Below, one piece after another: positions 56,417-64,000 of a DNA stretch of 64,000 nucleotides. The stretch covers positions 4,046,154 to 4,110,153 of the forward strand of contig NC_090617.1 in the NCBI RefSeq assembly GCF_004359215.1, in the 5' to 3' direction. A program made the position numbers and the translations under genes. The notes beneath the pieces were generated by a model. The model was given only the letters and a program-made list of their open reading frames with translations, ran no database searches and was not told the origin of the DNA. Numbering within the stretch: position 1 is the first letter of the stretch; the number at the start of each line of letters is the position of its first letter. Source of the stretch: Bremia lactucae. Its lineage: Eukaryota > Oomycota > Peronosporomycetes > Peronosporales > Peronosporaceae.

Positions 56417-57416
56417 CTAAAAAGGAGCACCAGCTGAAGCCTCTTCGCTAGTCTCAAACGGACAAGCAGAAGCAGGGTTGTAAAAAGAAGCAGGGGGTAC
56501 AGTACCGCCCATGATTTCTTTCACACGCAAGCGGGCGAAATTAGTCCACTGCATCCGCTGTTTCATCGCATCGGAATGCGGATGCATGCGGAGCGCGAAT
56601 TCCGTCTCGTATTGGTCGGACGTTTCAGCTAGATGCAACACGACCGGGATCGGGAAAAATGCGCCCAAGCGATTTTCCCTGACCCTTCCATGATTTAAAG
56701 ACGCCACAATATTTATGAGCGTCTAGAAGAGCGCGCTCTAGGAGCGACGCTCTTGGCCTGTTTCAACAAGGCCACTTAGATGGAGGGGGCATCTTTGGAT
56801 ATTCCATCCGACACATAGCCACGTTCAAAACGACTGGCTTGTGACACCGTTCACGTGTCGTCAGCGGAGCTTTAGGCTCGAAATCCTCTATGTCTGAATC
56901 ATTATTTAATTTTTAATTTAAATATTATGGATATGGGTCTGAGTATAAGGCGTTGCGGTTATACTACCCAACGGAGAAGCGGCTGCGCCTTTATGGGCAG
57001 CGCTCTCATTACCTGTCGCTGCGCTATCTAGCGCAGACGACGAGACAGCATTCTAAATTGGGCTGTCTCCATATTGTGAGCCAAGACAGAAGTTTGGATG
57101 GGCAATAATGCGCCATCTTCATTCCTAATAAGCTCGTTGTCCGCATAACTGTATGAAGTGACGGCAACGGTGTCGACTCATTGTAGTCGACAACGATCGA
57201 CGGATCAGCATCGTCGCAGCCAAAGTGGGATGGATCCTTAAGCCCAGTTGACGCGACAGCAGCAGTAGCTGTCGGTGTTTCGACTAAGGCATTAGATCCT
57301 GCCGGCGTATTAAATCGGCGCATGAGCTTAGCGCGTGGTTGAGGGGGTGTCTTCGCAGACGACCCACCAACGTTGCCACTTTTAGGTGGCATCTTTGGCG
57401 CCGTGTATGGAAACAC
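56417..57416 (-). pseudogene. Antisense open region between pol and 3' LTR, element H
   Basis: On the minus strand, a 130-codon frame starts at 57416, or at the second Met, 57392, as MPPKSGNVGGSSAKTPP. That is 107 bp inside the 3' LTR. A second 96-codon frame, 56707-56417, follows (SDQYETEFALRMHPHSDAM, then RLRVKEIMGG). They face the pol tail. No known domain is seen. The position copies that of the antisense ORFs in families A and E/F/G, though I see no sequence similarity. Confidence 0.45.
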
Positions 57417-57522
57417 AGGTCGCTAGAGTGATTGAGAGAACTAGCGGCGCGTAAAGGTGCTCGCAATTCCTCGCTCCTCTTTGACGAATTTAAAATGTAA
57501 ATTCGTTCCTAAAAGGGTCTGG

Positions 57523-57991
57523 TGTAACGGGCTAAAGTTGCCCTAATGTTACACAGTTCCCTTTAAGTACACTTGGTGCACTTAAGGGGATGGTCAATTA
57601 TATAAATAAAGTAAGCAGACCCACCTCTCGGGTGTGGTTCATACTTGTGACCAACACTTGTGTATGCGATGCACATAGGTGCATTTACATTAGGAGGGAT
57701 GACGCCTAGCGTCATCCGTTACGCGAGGTATCTAGAAAGATACGCTCGCAATACATACTAAGTGTTTTCTATAGAGATGACATTTTGATCGGTAAAAATA
57801 GGTATTTATATTTAATGCGATTGAATATTAATCAGTCTGAAAACTACTTCCTACTTGGTAAGTGCGCACGAGGAGACGGATTGCCGCTCCCGTGACGACA
57901 CTTAACTAAAGTTTTTAGTGCGTTGGGTGAGGACGCTAACGCGCTTTCCACAACTACCTCACTGTACGCAAGAGAAGCTGGTTAAGCCGCT
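57523..57991 (+). repeat. 3' LTR of element H, truncated
   Basis: A purine tract AAAAGGGTCTGG precedes the LTR start TGTAACGGGC at 57523. Homology to 765-235 (reverse complement) continues to about 57991 and then stops inside the LTR, about 60 bp short of the expected CA end. Confidence 0.8.
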
Positions 57992-58523
57992 AGTATCAAA
58001 CTTTCCCCTCGTAGCTCACCGATTTCTCTGTTGATTGACATAGTTCACTGCTACTCTTCTACTTCTTCACAAAACACAACAACAGAGCGATACAGCGTCC
58101 GCTGCATGCTCCGACAGAAATAACTGCATGATTCCTAGAAGCTGCTATCTGTCGCGCACGGAGTGGGATGTACTGTTTGCCGCTTGCGCATTACGAAACT
58201 AAACCGATGGGAAGAGCGCAAAGTATTATTGTGCTGTTGTCACCGCTGTCGGTATGTAGAATTGAGAAACCACAGCACCGCATTAGCGCAACAAAGATTG
58301 GCAAGCGTCAAATGTACACCAGCTAACTTTTGCTGGCAAGTGCAGCAATTTAAAATGAGTGTCTGGCATAAACATTTTATCACATCGAAGCAGTTAAAAA
58401 CCGGGCGCGAGTTCAAAGCTCGATTGGCTATTTAATTTTGTTCTTTCATTGGTCGTAATAATAGCCCCATTGTGTAACGAATCCAGTCCCCCTCGAGCGT
58501 CGTTCCTTCCTAGGACCTTTACC
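57992..58523. other. Intergenic and promoter region of the XRN1 gene
   Basis: A 90-codon Cys-rich frame at 58163-58435 has no recognisable domain. Two ATTGG (inverted CCAAT) elements lie at 58423-58427 and 58448-58452, 70-100 bp ahead of the start codon, and are plausible promoter elements. Confidence 0.4.
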
Positions 58524-61500
58524 ATGGGCATCCCGCGCTTTTACCGCTACATGTCGGAGCGCTATCCGCTGCTAAACCAACCAATCTCGAACGTTTCATT
58601 ACTTCCGGAATTTGACGCATTCTATCTCGATATGAATGGCATTATTCACAATTGTACGCACTCGGACGCAGCCGATGACGCGCTGAATTCGTTGTCGCTC
58701 GAGGCTCAGCTGCACGGAATCTTTACGTACTTAGACCGTCTAATCACTCACATTATTAAGCCCAAGAAACTTGTATATATCGCTATAGACGGCGTCGCGC
58801 CGCGTGCGAAGCTCAATCAGCAGCGATCGCGGCGATTTCGTGCGGGTCTGGAACGCCAAGAAGCCATAGACAAGGAGAGACACCTTCAAATTAAGCTTCA
58901 AGATGAAAAAAATAGCAACAAGGCCTTAAATCTTTCAAACAAATTTGATTCGAATTGCATTACCCCAGGGACGGACTTTTTGAGTCAATTATCGCGACAT
59001 TTGGTGTTTTTCGTACGACAAAAGATGAAAATTGATCCATTGTGGGCCCAATTAGAAATCTTTTTTAGTGGTAGTGAAGTGCCTGGTGAAGGAGAACATA
59101 AAATTGTCGAATTCATTCGTCATCGAAAGATGGCAGTTGATTATGAGTCGAATCTTCGTCATTGTATGTACGGAAGTGACGCGGATTTAATGCTCTTGGG
59201 GCTCATGACGCACGAACCGCACTTTACGCTTGTGCGTGAAACAGTTGTATGGGGCGGTTCATTTAAAAAGGTCGCAGTAAAGCACATTGAAGAGCAACAG
59301 TGGCAATTGGTTCATTTAAGCCTTTTTCGAGAATATTTGATGCTGGAAATGCGTGTCGAAGCCCCATGGAACGGCGAACGAATGCTAGATGACTTTATTC
59401 TACTGACATTTTTACTTGGGAATGATTTCATACCACATAGTCCGACGTTAGAGATTAGTGAAGACGCGATTCCGTTGCTCTTGAAAGTCTATCGGAATCT
59501 ATTGGAAAGCCATCCAGGAAGTTATTTAACGTTAAATGGGAGAATTGTGAATCCGAAGTTATTGCAAGAATTGTTTCGAGTGATTGGCGACCAAGAAGAA
59601 GAGATTCTTGTGACTCGAGCGATGGAAGAGCAGAAACGATCGAAACGTCGTGGTAATCGACATCAATCAAGACAACACGAAGTGGAAGCCGAGGAGGTTC
59701 AGAACGCGATGAAATTACTTTTAAACGATACTAACGAAGACGAATTGCCACTGTCCTTACCGGATGATTGCGTTGATATGGACGAAGATGAACGGGCTTT
59801 ACTGGAAGCTTTGGATGGCAAGGACGATACGATAATATCTCTAGAGCTGCAGCAGAAAGATCGCGAGATCCTCATGCTCGTTGGCAGTGAAAGTTTTCAA
59901 GAAACCAAGTGGAAGTACTACGAACACAAGTATGGCATACTCCGCGGCAATGGCGACGCTGACAATAAAGAGTTGGAACAAGTAAAAAAGTCCTATATTG
60001 AAGCACTAGTCTGGTGTATTGCGTACTATTTCCAAGGCCCACCGTCGTGGGCTTGGTACTACCCTTACCACTACGCGCCCATGATATCCGATCTTACAAA
60101 CATTGAAGACATTCTCACGAACGTCATGTTTGACAAAGATTCGTCAATTGCGGGCCCATTGCTCCCATTTGAGCAATTAATGTCGAATCTCCCCGCTTCG
60201 AGCGCGAATCTCGTACCTGAATCGTATCGATTTTTAATGATTTCACCGCTTTCGCCGATCAAACACTTTTACCCCGAAACATTTGCCATTGATATGGAAG
60301 GCAAGCGCAATGCGTGGGAGGGTGTGAATCTCCTGCCTTTTATTGATGTCGCTTTACTAAAGCAAGCAATTGCTCAATACTGTCCTGATTCCGAGCTCAC
60401 AGAAGCAGAAAGACAACGCAACAAGCTGCAGCTCAAGCCTCTTCGAATCGTTCGCGACTTAAATGTTTTAGATACATTAACGTCGACATTACCAGGCGTT
60501 CGTGGCTTTCCAAACGTATTATACTGTCATACTCGAGTTGAAGTTTACGAGCTGCCTCCGATCCCTGGTGGTGAGTTTCAGAGTAAACTCATGGACAATG
60601 TTGTTGTTCCGCTTGCTGGATTCCCTTCGCTCTTTTCCATTCCGCTTGAATCTACACGCATTGCTAGTGTTGGTCTCAATTGCTTTGGAATGAGTTCACG
60701 CAAGGCAAGTGTGATCCTACAACTCCCAGCTTCAGCCAAGTTAATAGACAGCGGTATTGCTACTGCCGACGAGATTCATCCTCGAGATCTACTTGGCACG
60801 ACAGTTCTTGCAAATTGGCCAAATCTTCACGAAGTGCTAGTTGTAGGCTTGAGTACGCTATGTGGAGAATACCGTCTGAAAGCCTCGAAGCTTTTGCACA
60901 AGAATTCTCGACGTGACGAGACGGATATTGTCTTTACTTCGTACGGACCTGACGAGAAGACTGCTTGGGCGTATTATGCCCAGACAGAGGTGGTCAAGTT
61001 CTTATCAGGCCGTGGGCTTCCGGGCAGTGGCGGCATTGACCTCGGCGTTACGGGAATTACAATCGTCTTGCATGTGTTGCCTCTTCAAGGGATGATTTCG
61101 AATCCTCGTACAGGAGCCATTGAGAAAAAGTTTGGCGAAACAGAAGCTTTAGTGCCTGCGCAATTGACAATTCGGAATCATACGCTTCTTGATGCGCGAT
61201 TTGAAGAAAAAGGCACGATGTTATTGAATGAACGCTTCCCCGTGGACTCGAAAGCTTTGATTACACGTGGCAAGTGGCTCGGTTGTACAGCTATTGTCTT
61301 GAATCACGATGAAGCCGAGCATTCAGTCTCGGTTCATGTAAATACGATTGATCGGGAGCCACCATTTGGCTACGTAATTGCCCAGAAACTAACGGATCGA
61401 TTCTTTCCAGGCTATCACGTTGCTCAGAAGCTCGGAATCTCAGCGTCGACGTTGGGTTTGTTGACAGGAAGTGTGATTATCAAGCCCAAGGGCATTGATA

Positions 61501-63263
61501 TTGGACTGAATCTTCGGTATCGCAAAGAGTTGTTGCTTCCTGGGTACTGTCGACTCGTAAGCCGTGATAGTGTGAGCTCGAGTGAAGACGCGGGTAATGT
61601 CTGGCGGAAAGGAGATATTGTGAAGATTGTTGGCACGAGCAGTCCACGTGCATTGACGTCAGATTCGTCATACAAGAGCCCGGGAAGCACGACTGCATGG
61701 GAATATACTGAACGTGCGGTGCTGCTCATTGCGTCGTATCAAAAGGAATTTCCCGACGTGATTCAGAGATTCAATCACCTTCCTTTTGCCACGTCGTATC
61801 AAGGAAAAGATGTGTTTGGGATCCACGAGACAGAGCGCGTGGAAGTGAAAGCGGAAGCTATTAAACAATGGATTGAGCAGCAGCGATTGGGTGCGAATGA
61901 ACACTCAAAGCACATTCCAATCACGTCAACGTACTTGGGCGTGCATGCTATTAGTGCGATGGAAGCTGCAGGTACGTTGCGTGCGAACGAGCGTCTTAAG
62001 GCTGCGGAGAATCACGAACACGCTCCGATTGTTGCCACTATTCGTGCCGCGGACTTGTTTCGTCCAAATCCGTTGGTGAATCAAGATTTAACGGGTCAAG
62101 AAGTTTCGTTGCGAGCGTCGTTAAATCAAGGGGCACCGGTGCTAGGAGATCGCGTGATAAATATCAGTGCTCGTGGTGTGCCGTTGGGTCATCGGGGCAC
62201 TGTCGTTGCGACGCACGTGAGTAGTAAATGTGTCGAAGTGCTCTTTGACGAGAGCTTTACAGGTGGTGAAGCGCTCTATGGAACGCGTAGTCTGGATCGT
62301 GGCAAGATTGTCGCTTGGAATAATTTACTATGCGTCTCCATTCCTCCTAACAAGCTACACGAGACACGGAATCGCACGGCAACTGTTACGAAAGGAACAA
62401 CGCATTTTCACGAAGCTATGCCGCAACGCGCGTCTGAACGTATGCCAGCTATTAGTAACAATCGACGTGGACTGAAGAAAGGATTTGACAAGGCTTTTGT
62501 CAAGTCAATGGCGTCAGTGGTGCCCCCGCCAGTTCCTAGTGTCACACCAGTTCCACCTGATGTTGAAAAGATTCAGAAATTGGTTCAAAAGTGGCGTTAT
62601 GATGGCGAAGTTGCTACGTTAGAGAGTGCACAGGCTCCTGTGGCAGCATCGTCGGACTTTATGTTGTCGAAGCCAGTGACTGAAGAACCGCTGGCTCCTT
62701 CTGTCGAGGCGTTTTTTTCAGCAGCCGCGACGCCATCGTTCACGCATGGAACCATGGATCCATTGATGCACTTGTTTCCACACATGAATGCTGAAATTCC
62801 GTGTCAAGACTCCTCGTTCCTTCCGCCTACACCTTTGTCAACGGCACCTCATGGGTACTTGGCTTCATCGTCTTCAGAGTACTACCCAACGCCTTCTGTA
62901 GTGCCTAATCAACAACAGACACAACTCTTTCAGATGCCGGATGGCTCCTATGCTCCGATGTACTCATTGCCGACGCAATATGGTTTCTACGCATCCTCTC
63001 ACGCACAAGTTCTGATCCCTCTTAGTGAAGAATATCCTCCAGAATTTGAGCCTTCGAGTGCTGCTAATAATGCAGGCAAGGGGCAGCACTTTCGGACTGG
63101 AACTGGCCGTGCTAACGCCAGGAGTAAGGACAGTTACAACAATACGCCGACGACAAGAATGCAAAACGAAGGTCACAAGATGTGGAAACCGAAGCACAAG
63201 AACGAGACCAAGGCTTTGAATTTGCTACTTCCGTCTCAAGTCCTGCGTCAACAAAAGCCTTAG
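58524..63263 (+). CDS. XRN1: XRN1-type cytoplasmic 5'-3' exoribonuclease
   Basis: A single-exon frame of 1579 aa. The frame opens at 58449, but the Met at 58524 begins MGIPRFYRYMSERYP, the invariant start of the XRN family, so I use it. The catalytic N-terminal domain shows DMNGIIHNCTH (about residue 36), IDGVAPRAKLNQQRSRRF, GSEVPGEGEHKIVEF (about 183) and MYGSDADLMLLG (about 215), then FLLGNDFIPH. The second conserved block ends near residue 640 (PPSWAWYYPYHYAP). An SH3-like segment lies at about 1200-1270 (GDRVINISARGVPLGHRGTV). The C-terminal 250 residues are Pro/Ser/Gln rich, like the disordered tail of XRN1 that binds decapping factors. It degrades decapped mRNA. The length and the SH3-like region favour XRN1 over nuclear XRN2. 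Confidence 0.95.
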   Translation: MGIPRFYRYMSERYPLLNQPISNVSLLPEFDAFYLDMNGIIHNCTHSDAADDALNSLSLEAQLHGIFTYLDRLITHIIKPKKLVYIAIDGVAPRAKLNQQRSRRFRAGLERQEAIDKERHLQIKLQDEKNSNKALNLSNKFDSNCITPGTDFLSQLSRHLVFFVRQKMKIDPLWAQLEIFFSGSEVPGEGEHKIVEFIRHRKMAVDYESNLRHCMYGSDADLMLLGLMTHEPHFTLVRETVVWGGSFKKVAVKHIEEQQWQLVHLSLFREYLMLEMRVEAPWNGERMLDDFILLTFLLGNDFIPHSPTLEISEDAIPLLLKVYRNLLESHPGSYLTLNGRIVNPKLLQELFRVIGDQEEEILVTRAMEEQKRSKRRGNRHQSRQHEVEAEEVQNAMKLLLNDTNEDELPLSLPDDCVDMDEDERALLEALDGKDDTIISLELQQKDREILMLVGSESFQETKWKYYEHKYGILRGNGDADNKELEQVKKSYIEALVWCIAYYFQGPPSWAWYYPYHYAPMISDLTNIEDILTNVMFDKDSSIAGPLLPFEQLMSNLPASSANLVPESYRFLMISPLSPIKHFYPETFAIDMEGKRNAWEGVNLLPFIDVALLKQAIAQYCPDSELTEAERQRNKLQLKPLRIVRDLNVLDTLTSTLPGVRGFPNVLYCHTRVEVYELPPIPGGEFQSKLMDNVVVPLAGFPSLFSIPLESTRIASVGLNCFGMSSRKASVILQLPASAKLIDSGIATADEIHPRDLLGTTVLANWPNLHEVLVVGLSTLCGEYRLKASKLLHKNSRRDETDIVFTSYGPDEKTAWAYYAQTEVVKFLSGRGLPGSGGIDLGVTGITIVLHVLPLQGMISNPRTGAIEKKFGETEALVPAQLTIRNHTLLDARFEEKGTMLLNERFPVDSKALITRGKWLGCTAIVLNHDEAEHSVSVHVNTIDREPPFGYVIAQKLTDRFFPGYHVAQKLGISASTLGLLTGSVIIKPKGIDIGLNLRYRKELLLPGYCRLVSRDSVSSSEDAGNVWRKGDIVKIVGTSSPRALTSDSSYKSPGSTTAWEYTERAVLLIASYQKEFPDVIQRFNHLPFATSYQGKDVFGIHETERVEVKAEAIKQWIEQQRLGANEHSKHIPITSTYLGVHAISAMEAAGTLRANERLKAAENHEHAPIVATIRAADLFRPNPLVNQDLTGQEVSLRASLNQGAPVLGDRVINISARGVPLGHRGTVVATHVSSKCVEVLFDESFTGGEALYGTRSLDRGKIVAWNNLLCVSIPPNKLHETRNRTATVTKGTTHFHEAMPQRASERMPAISNNRRGLKKGFDKAFVKSMASVVPPPVPSVTPVPPDVEKIQKLVQKWRYDGEVATLESAQAPVAASSDFMLSKPVTEEPLAPSVEAFFSAAATPSFTHGTMDPLMHLFPHMNAEIPCQDSSFLPPTPLSTAPHGYLASSSSEYYPTPSVVPNQQQTQLFQMPDGSYAPMYSLPTQYGFYASSHAQVLIPLSEEYPPEFEPSSAANNAGKGQHFRTGTGRANARSKDSYNNTPTTRMQNEGHKMWKPKHKNETKALNLLLPSQVLRQQKP

Positions 63264-63450
63264 CTGTGTATTCTTCAACAGGAACGTAGACACCTAGGAC
63301 AAAATCTCTCTCTTGCACAACTATACAAAAACTATATAAATGTATGAAATATTTGGCTAAGAAATTGAGTAAAAAGTCATTCTGTGCGTTTTGTATGGCG
63401 GTGTTGCTTCCTCTTGTTCCCTCGATAGCCCTCAACTTTTTTTACTTTCT
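63264..63450. other. Short spacer between convergent genes
   Basis: 187 bp separates the stop codons of the XRN1 and DnaJ genes. No clear AATAAA is visible on the plus strand; the region is AT-rich around 63320-63345. Confidence 0.4.
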
Positions 63451-64000
63451 CTAGCCGCCAAAATTAAAGTGGAAGGTGCGCCCACTTTGCTGAAAAAATT
63501 GTGCATTGCCGAACGGATTCCTCTGCTCCTGTTGCTGAGAGCTGCCCGAAACATCCTCGCCACGGTCGTACTTTGCCCGATTCTCGTCATTCGACAGAAT
63601 TTCATAAGCTTCCGCAATGTCGAGAAAACGCTTTTCTACCTTTTCCCTCTCCAATTCCGACTTGTCCGTATGTTTGTCTGGGTGCCACTCGAGTGCCTGT
63701 TTACGATATGCTTTTTTAATCTCCTTGGCATCTGAATTGCGCGACACACCCAATATTTTGTAGTAATTTTTCGTCAAACTTTGCTTTAGCGCAGCTTCAG
63801 CCTGGGCCACTTTTTCTTGAAATTCACTCGAATCGTCCAGTTCCAACGCACGTTTTGCAGCTCGCACTGCGTCTTCGTAGAGTTCTAAACCCAAAAGCGC
63901 TTCACTCAACTTCGCAAACGCCAGTGCGTAGTTATCATCGATAGACACGACGTGATCACACGCACTACGCGCTTCGGAAAAATGCTTTAAACGGACCTCG
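63451..64000 (-). CDS. TPR-DnaJ co-chaperone (DNAJC3/DNAJC7-like), 5' part outside the window
   Basis: The open frame continues without a Met to the window edge, so the gene is partial; a GTG at 63948 is not a credible start. The N-terminal part seen is helical TPR repeat (FSEARSACDHVVSIDDNYAL, then YEDAVRAAKRALEL). A J domain follows: YYKILGVSRNSDAKEIKKAY, ALEWHPDKHTD with the essential HPD that activates Hsp70 ATPase, and EAYEILSNDENRAKYDRG. The C-terminus is short, Gln/Phe/Gly rich (NPFGNAQFF, FHFNFGG). TPR repeats followed by a J domain match the DNAJC3 and DNAJC7 classes; which one cannot be settled without the N-terminus. Confidence 0.9.
   Translation of the reverse strand, partial: EVRLKHFSEARSACDHVVSIDDNYALAFAKLSEALLGLELYEDAVRAAKRALELDDSSEFQEKVAQAEAALKQSLTKNYYKILGVSRNSDAKEIKKAYRKQALEWHPDKHTDKSELEREKVEKRFLDIAEAYEILSNDENRAKYDRGEDVSGSSQQQEQRNPFGNAQFFQQSGRTFHFNFGG

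Larger units (their letters stand above)
52492..57991 (+). mobile_element. Element H: decayed Ty3/gypsy element with both LTRs partial
   Basis: The plus-strand order is LTR remnant, gag (52780-53870), protease (53970-54270), RT remnants (54960-55640), a large deletion, the integrase tail (55919-56110), a minus-strand open region (57416-56417) and the 3' LTR (57523-57991, truncated at its end). Most of RNase H and integrase is gone. Confidence 0.88.

Noticed and set aside
58163..58435. 90-codon Cys-rich frame upstream of XRN1
   Set aside because: Cysteines do not form zinc-finger spacing, no homologous pattern is recognised, and it lies in the promoter region.
58449..58523. Upstream start for XRN1
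   Set aside because: XRN proteins begin with MGxPxFYR; the 25 preceding residues are not part of the family.
63451..63948. DnaJ protein complete from 63948
   Set aside because: The codon there is GTG and the TPR reading continues upstream to the window edge, so the gene is partial.
1..64000. CRISPR arrays, tRNA genes, bacterial operons
   Set aside because: No regularly spaced direct repeats, no cloverleaf-like sequences with box A/B that I could recognise, and gene structure is eukaryotic with short introns.

Overview
The window looks like nuclear DNA of a Peronosporaceae oomycete, a downy mildew or close Phytophthora relative. Four observations support this: a displaced rDNA fragment carrying the 18S 3' end and a Peronosporales-type ITS1; a secreted EER/WY-type effector; a zinc-finger/START-like protein of the kind oomycetes have in large numbers; and short 61-84 nt introns between otherwise long exons. 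AT-rich intergenic DNA and heavily nested Ty3/gypsy debris fit a repeat-bloated downy mildew genome. The species cannot be fixed from the sequence alone.

Host genes sit in three islands. Left island (3.6-12.0 kb): a START-like/FYVE-like protein, an F-box-like plus macro-domain protein, a bPH-like protein, a five-exon APC amino-acid/polyamine permease on the minus strand (exon model 8531-10186, 459 aa), and, divergently from it, a secreted effector of 365 aa. Middle island (39.7-44.3 kb): a single-pass membrane protein and a PP2C phosphatase with two N-terminal FHA modules and one 80-nt intron. Right island (58.5-64.0 kb): XRN1-type 5'-3' exoribonuclease (1579 aa) convergent with the C-terminal half of a TPR-DnaJ co-chaperone that runs off the window.

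Between the islands (13-38 kb and 45-58 kb), and at the extreme left end, lies transposon debris. It includes: (A/B) two nearly identical 4.7 kb tandem copies of a minus-strand Ty3/gypsy 3' half, separated by a single N; (E) a 5'-truncated minus-strand gypsy at 22.4-26.5 kb; a plus-strand gag fragment of family H at 26.5-27.5 kb; (F) a rearranged E-family element at 27.5-32.0 kb with an inverted but uninterrupted RT-RNase H frame; a MULE/FAR1-type transposase pseudogene at 32.9-34.9 kb; a pogo/Tigger-like transposase pseudogene at 36.0-37.7 kb; two solo LTRs with intact 5-bp target duplications; (G) an E-family plus-strand element at 44.9-52.5 kb; and (H) a decayed gypsy at 52.5-58.0 kb, with another H-family LTR and gag start at the left edge.

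The most unusual feature is architectural. In all three gypsy families the stretch between the end of pol and the 3' LTR carries an open frame on the opposite strand. It starts about 100-220 bp inside the 3' LTR and runs towards pol, and where both ends can be followed it meets or overlaps the pol 3' end tail to tail. In the E/F/G family it recurs in three independent copies, with a shared central block, a CCHC-like cysteine cluster and a C-terminal coiled coil. Other notable items are the rDNA fragment lodged inside an integrase gene, the N-joined tandem duplication, and a 76-bp near-perfect hairpin inside the MULE.
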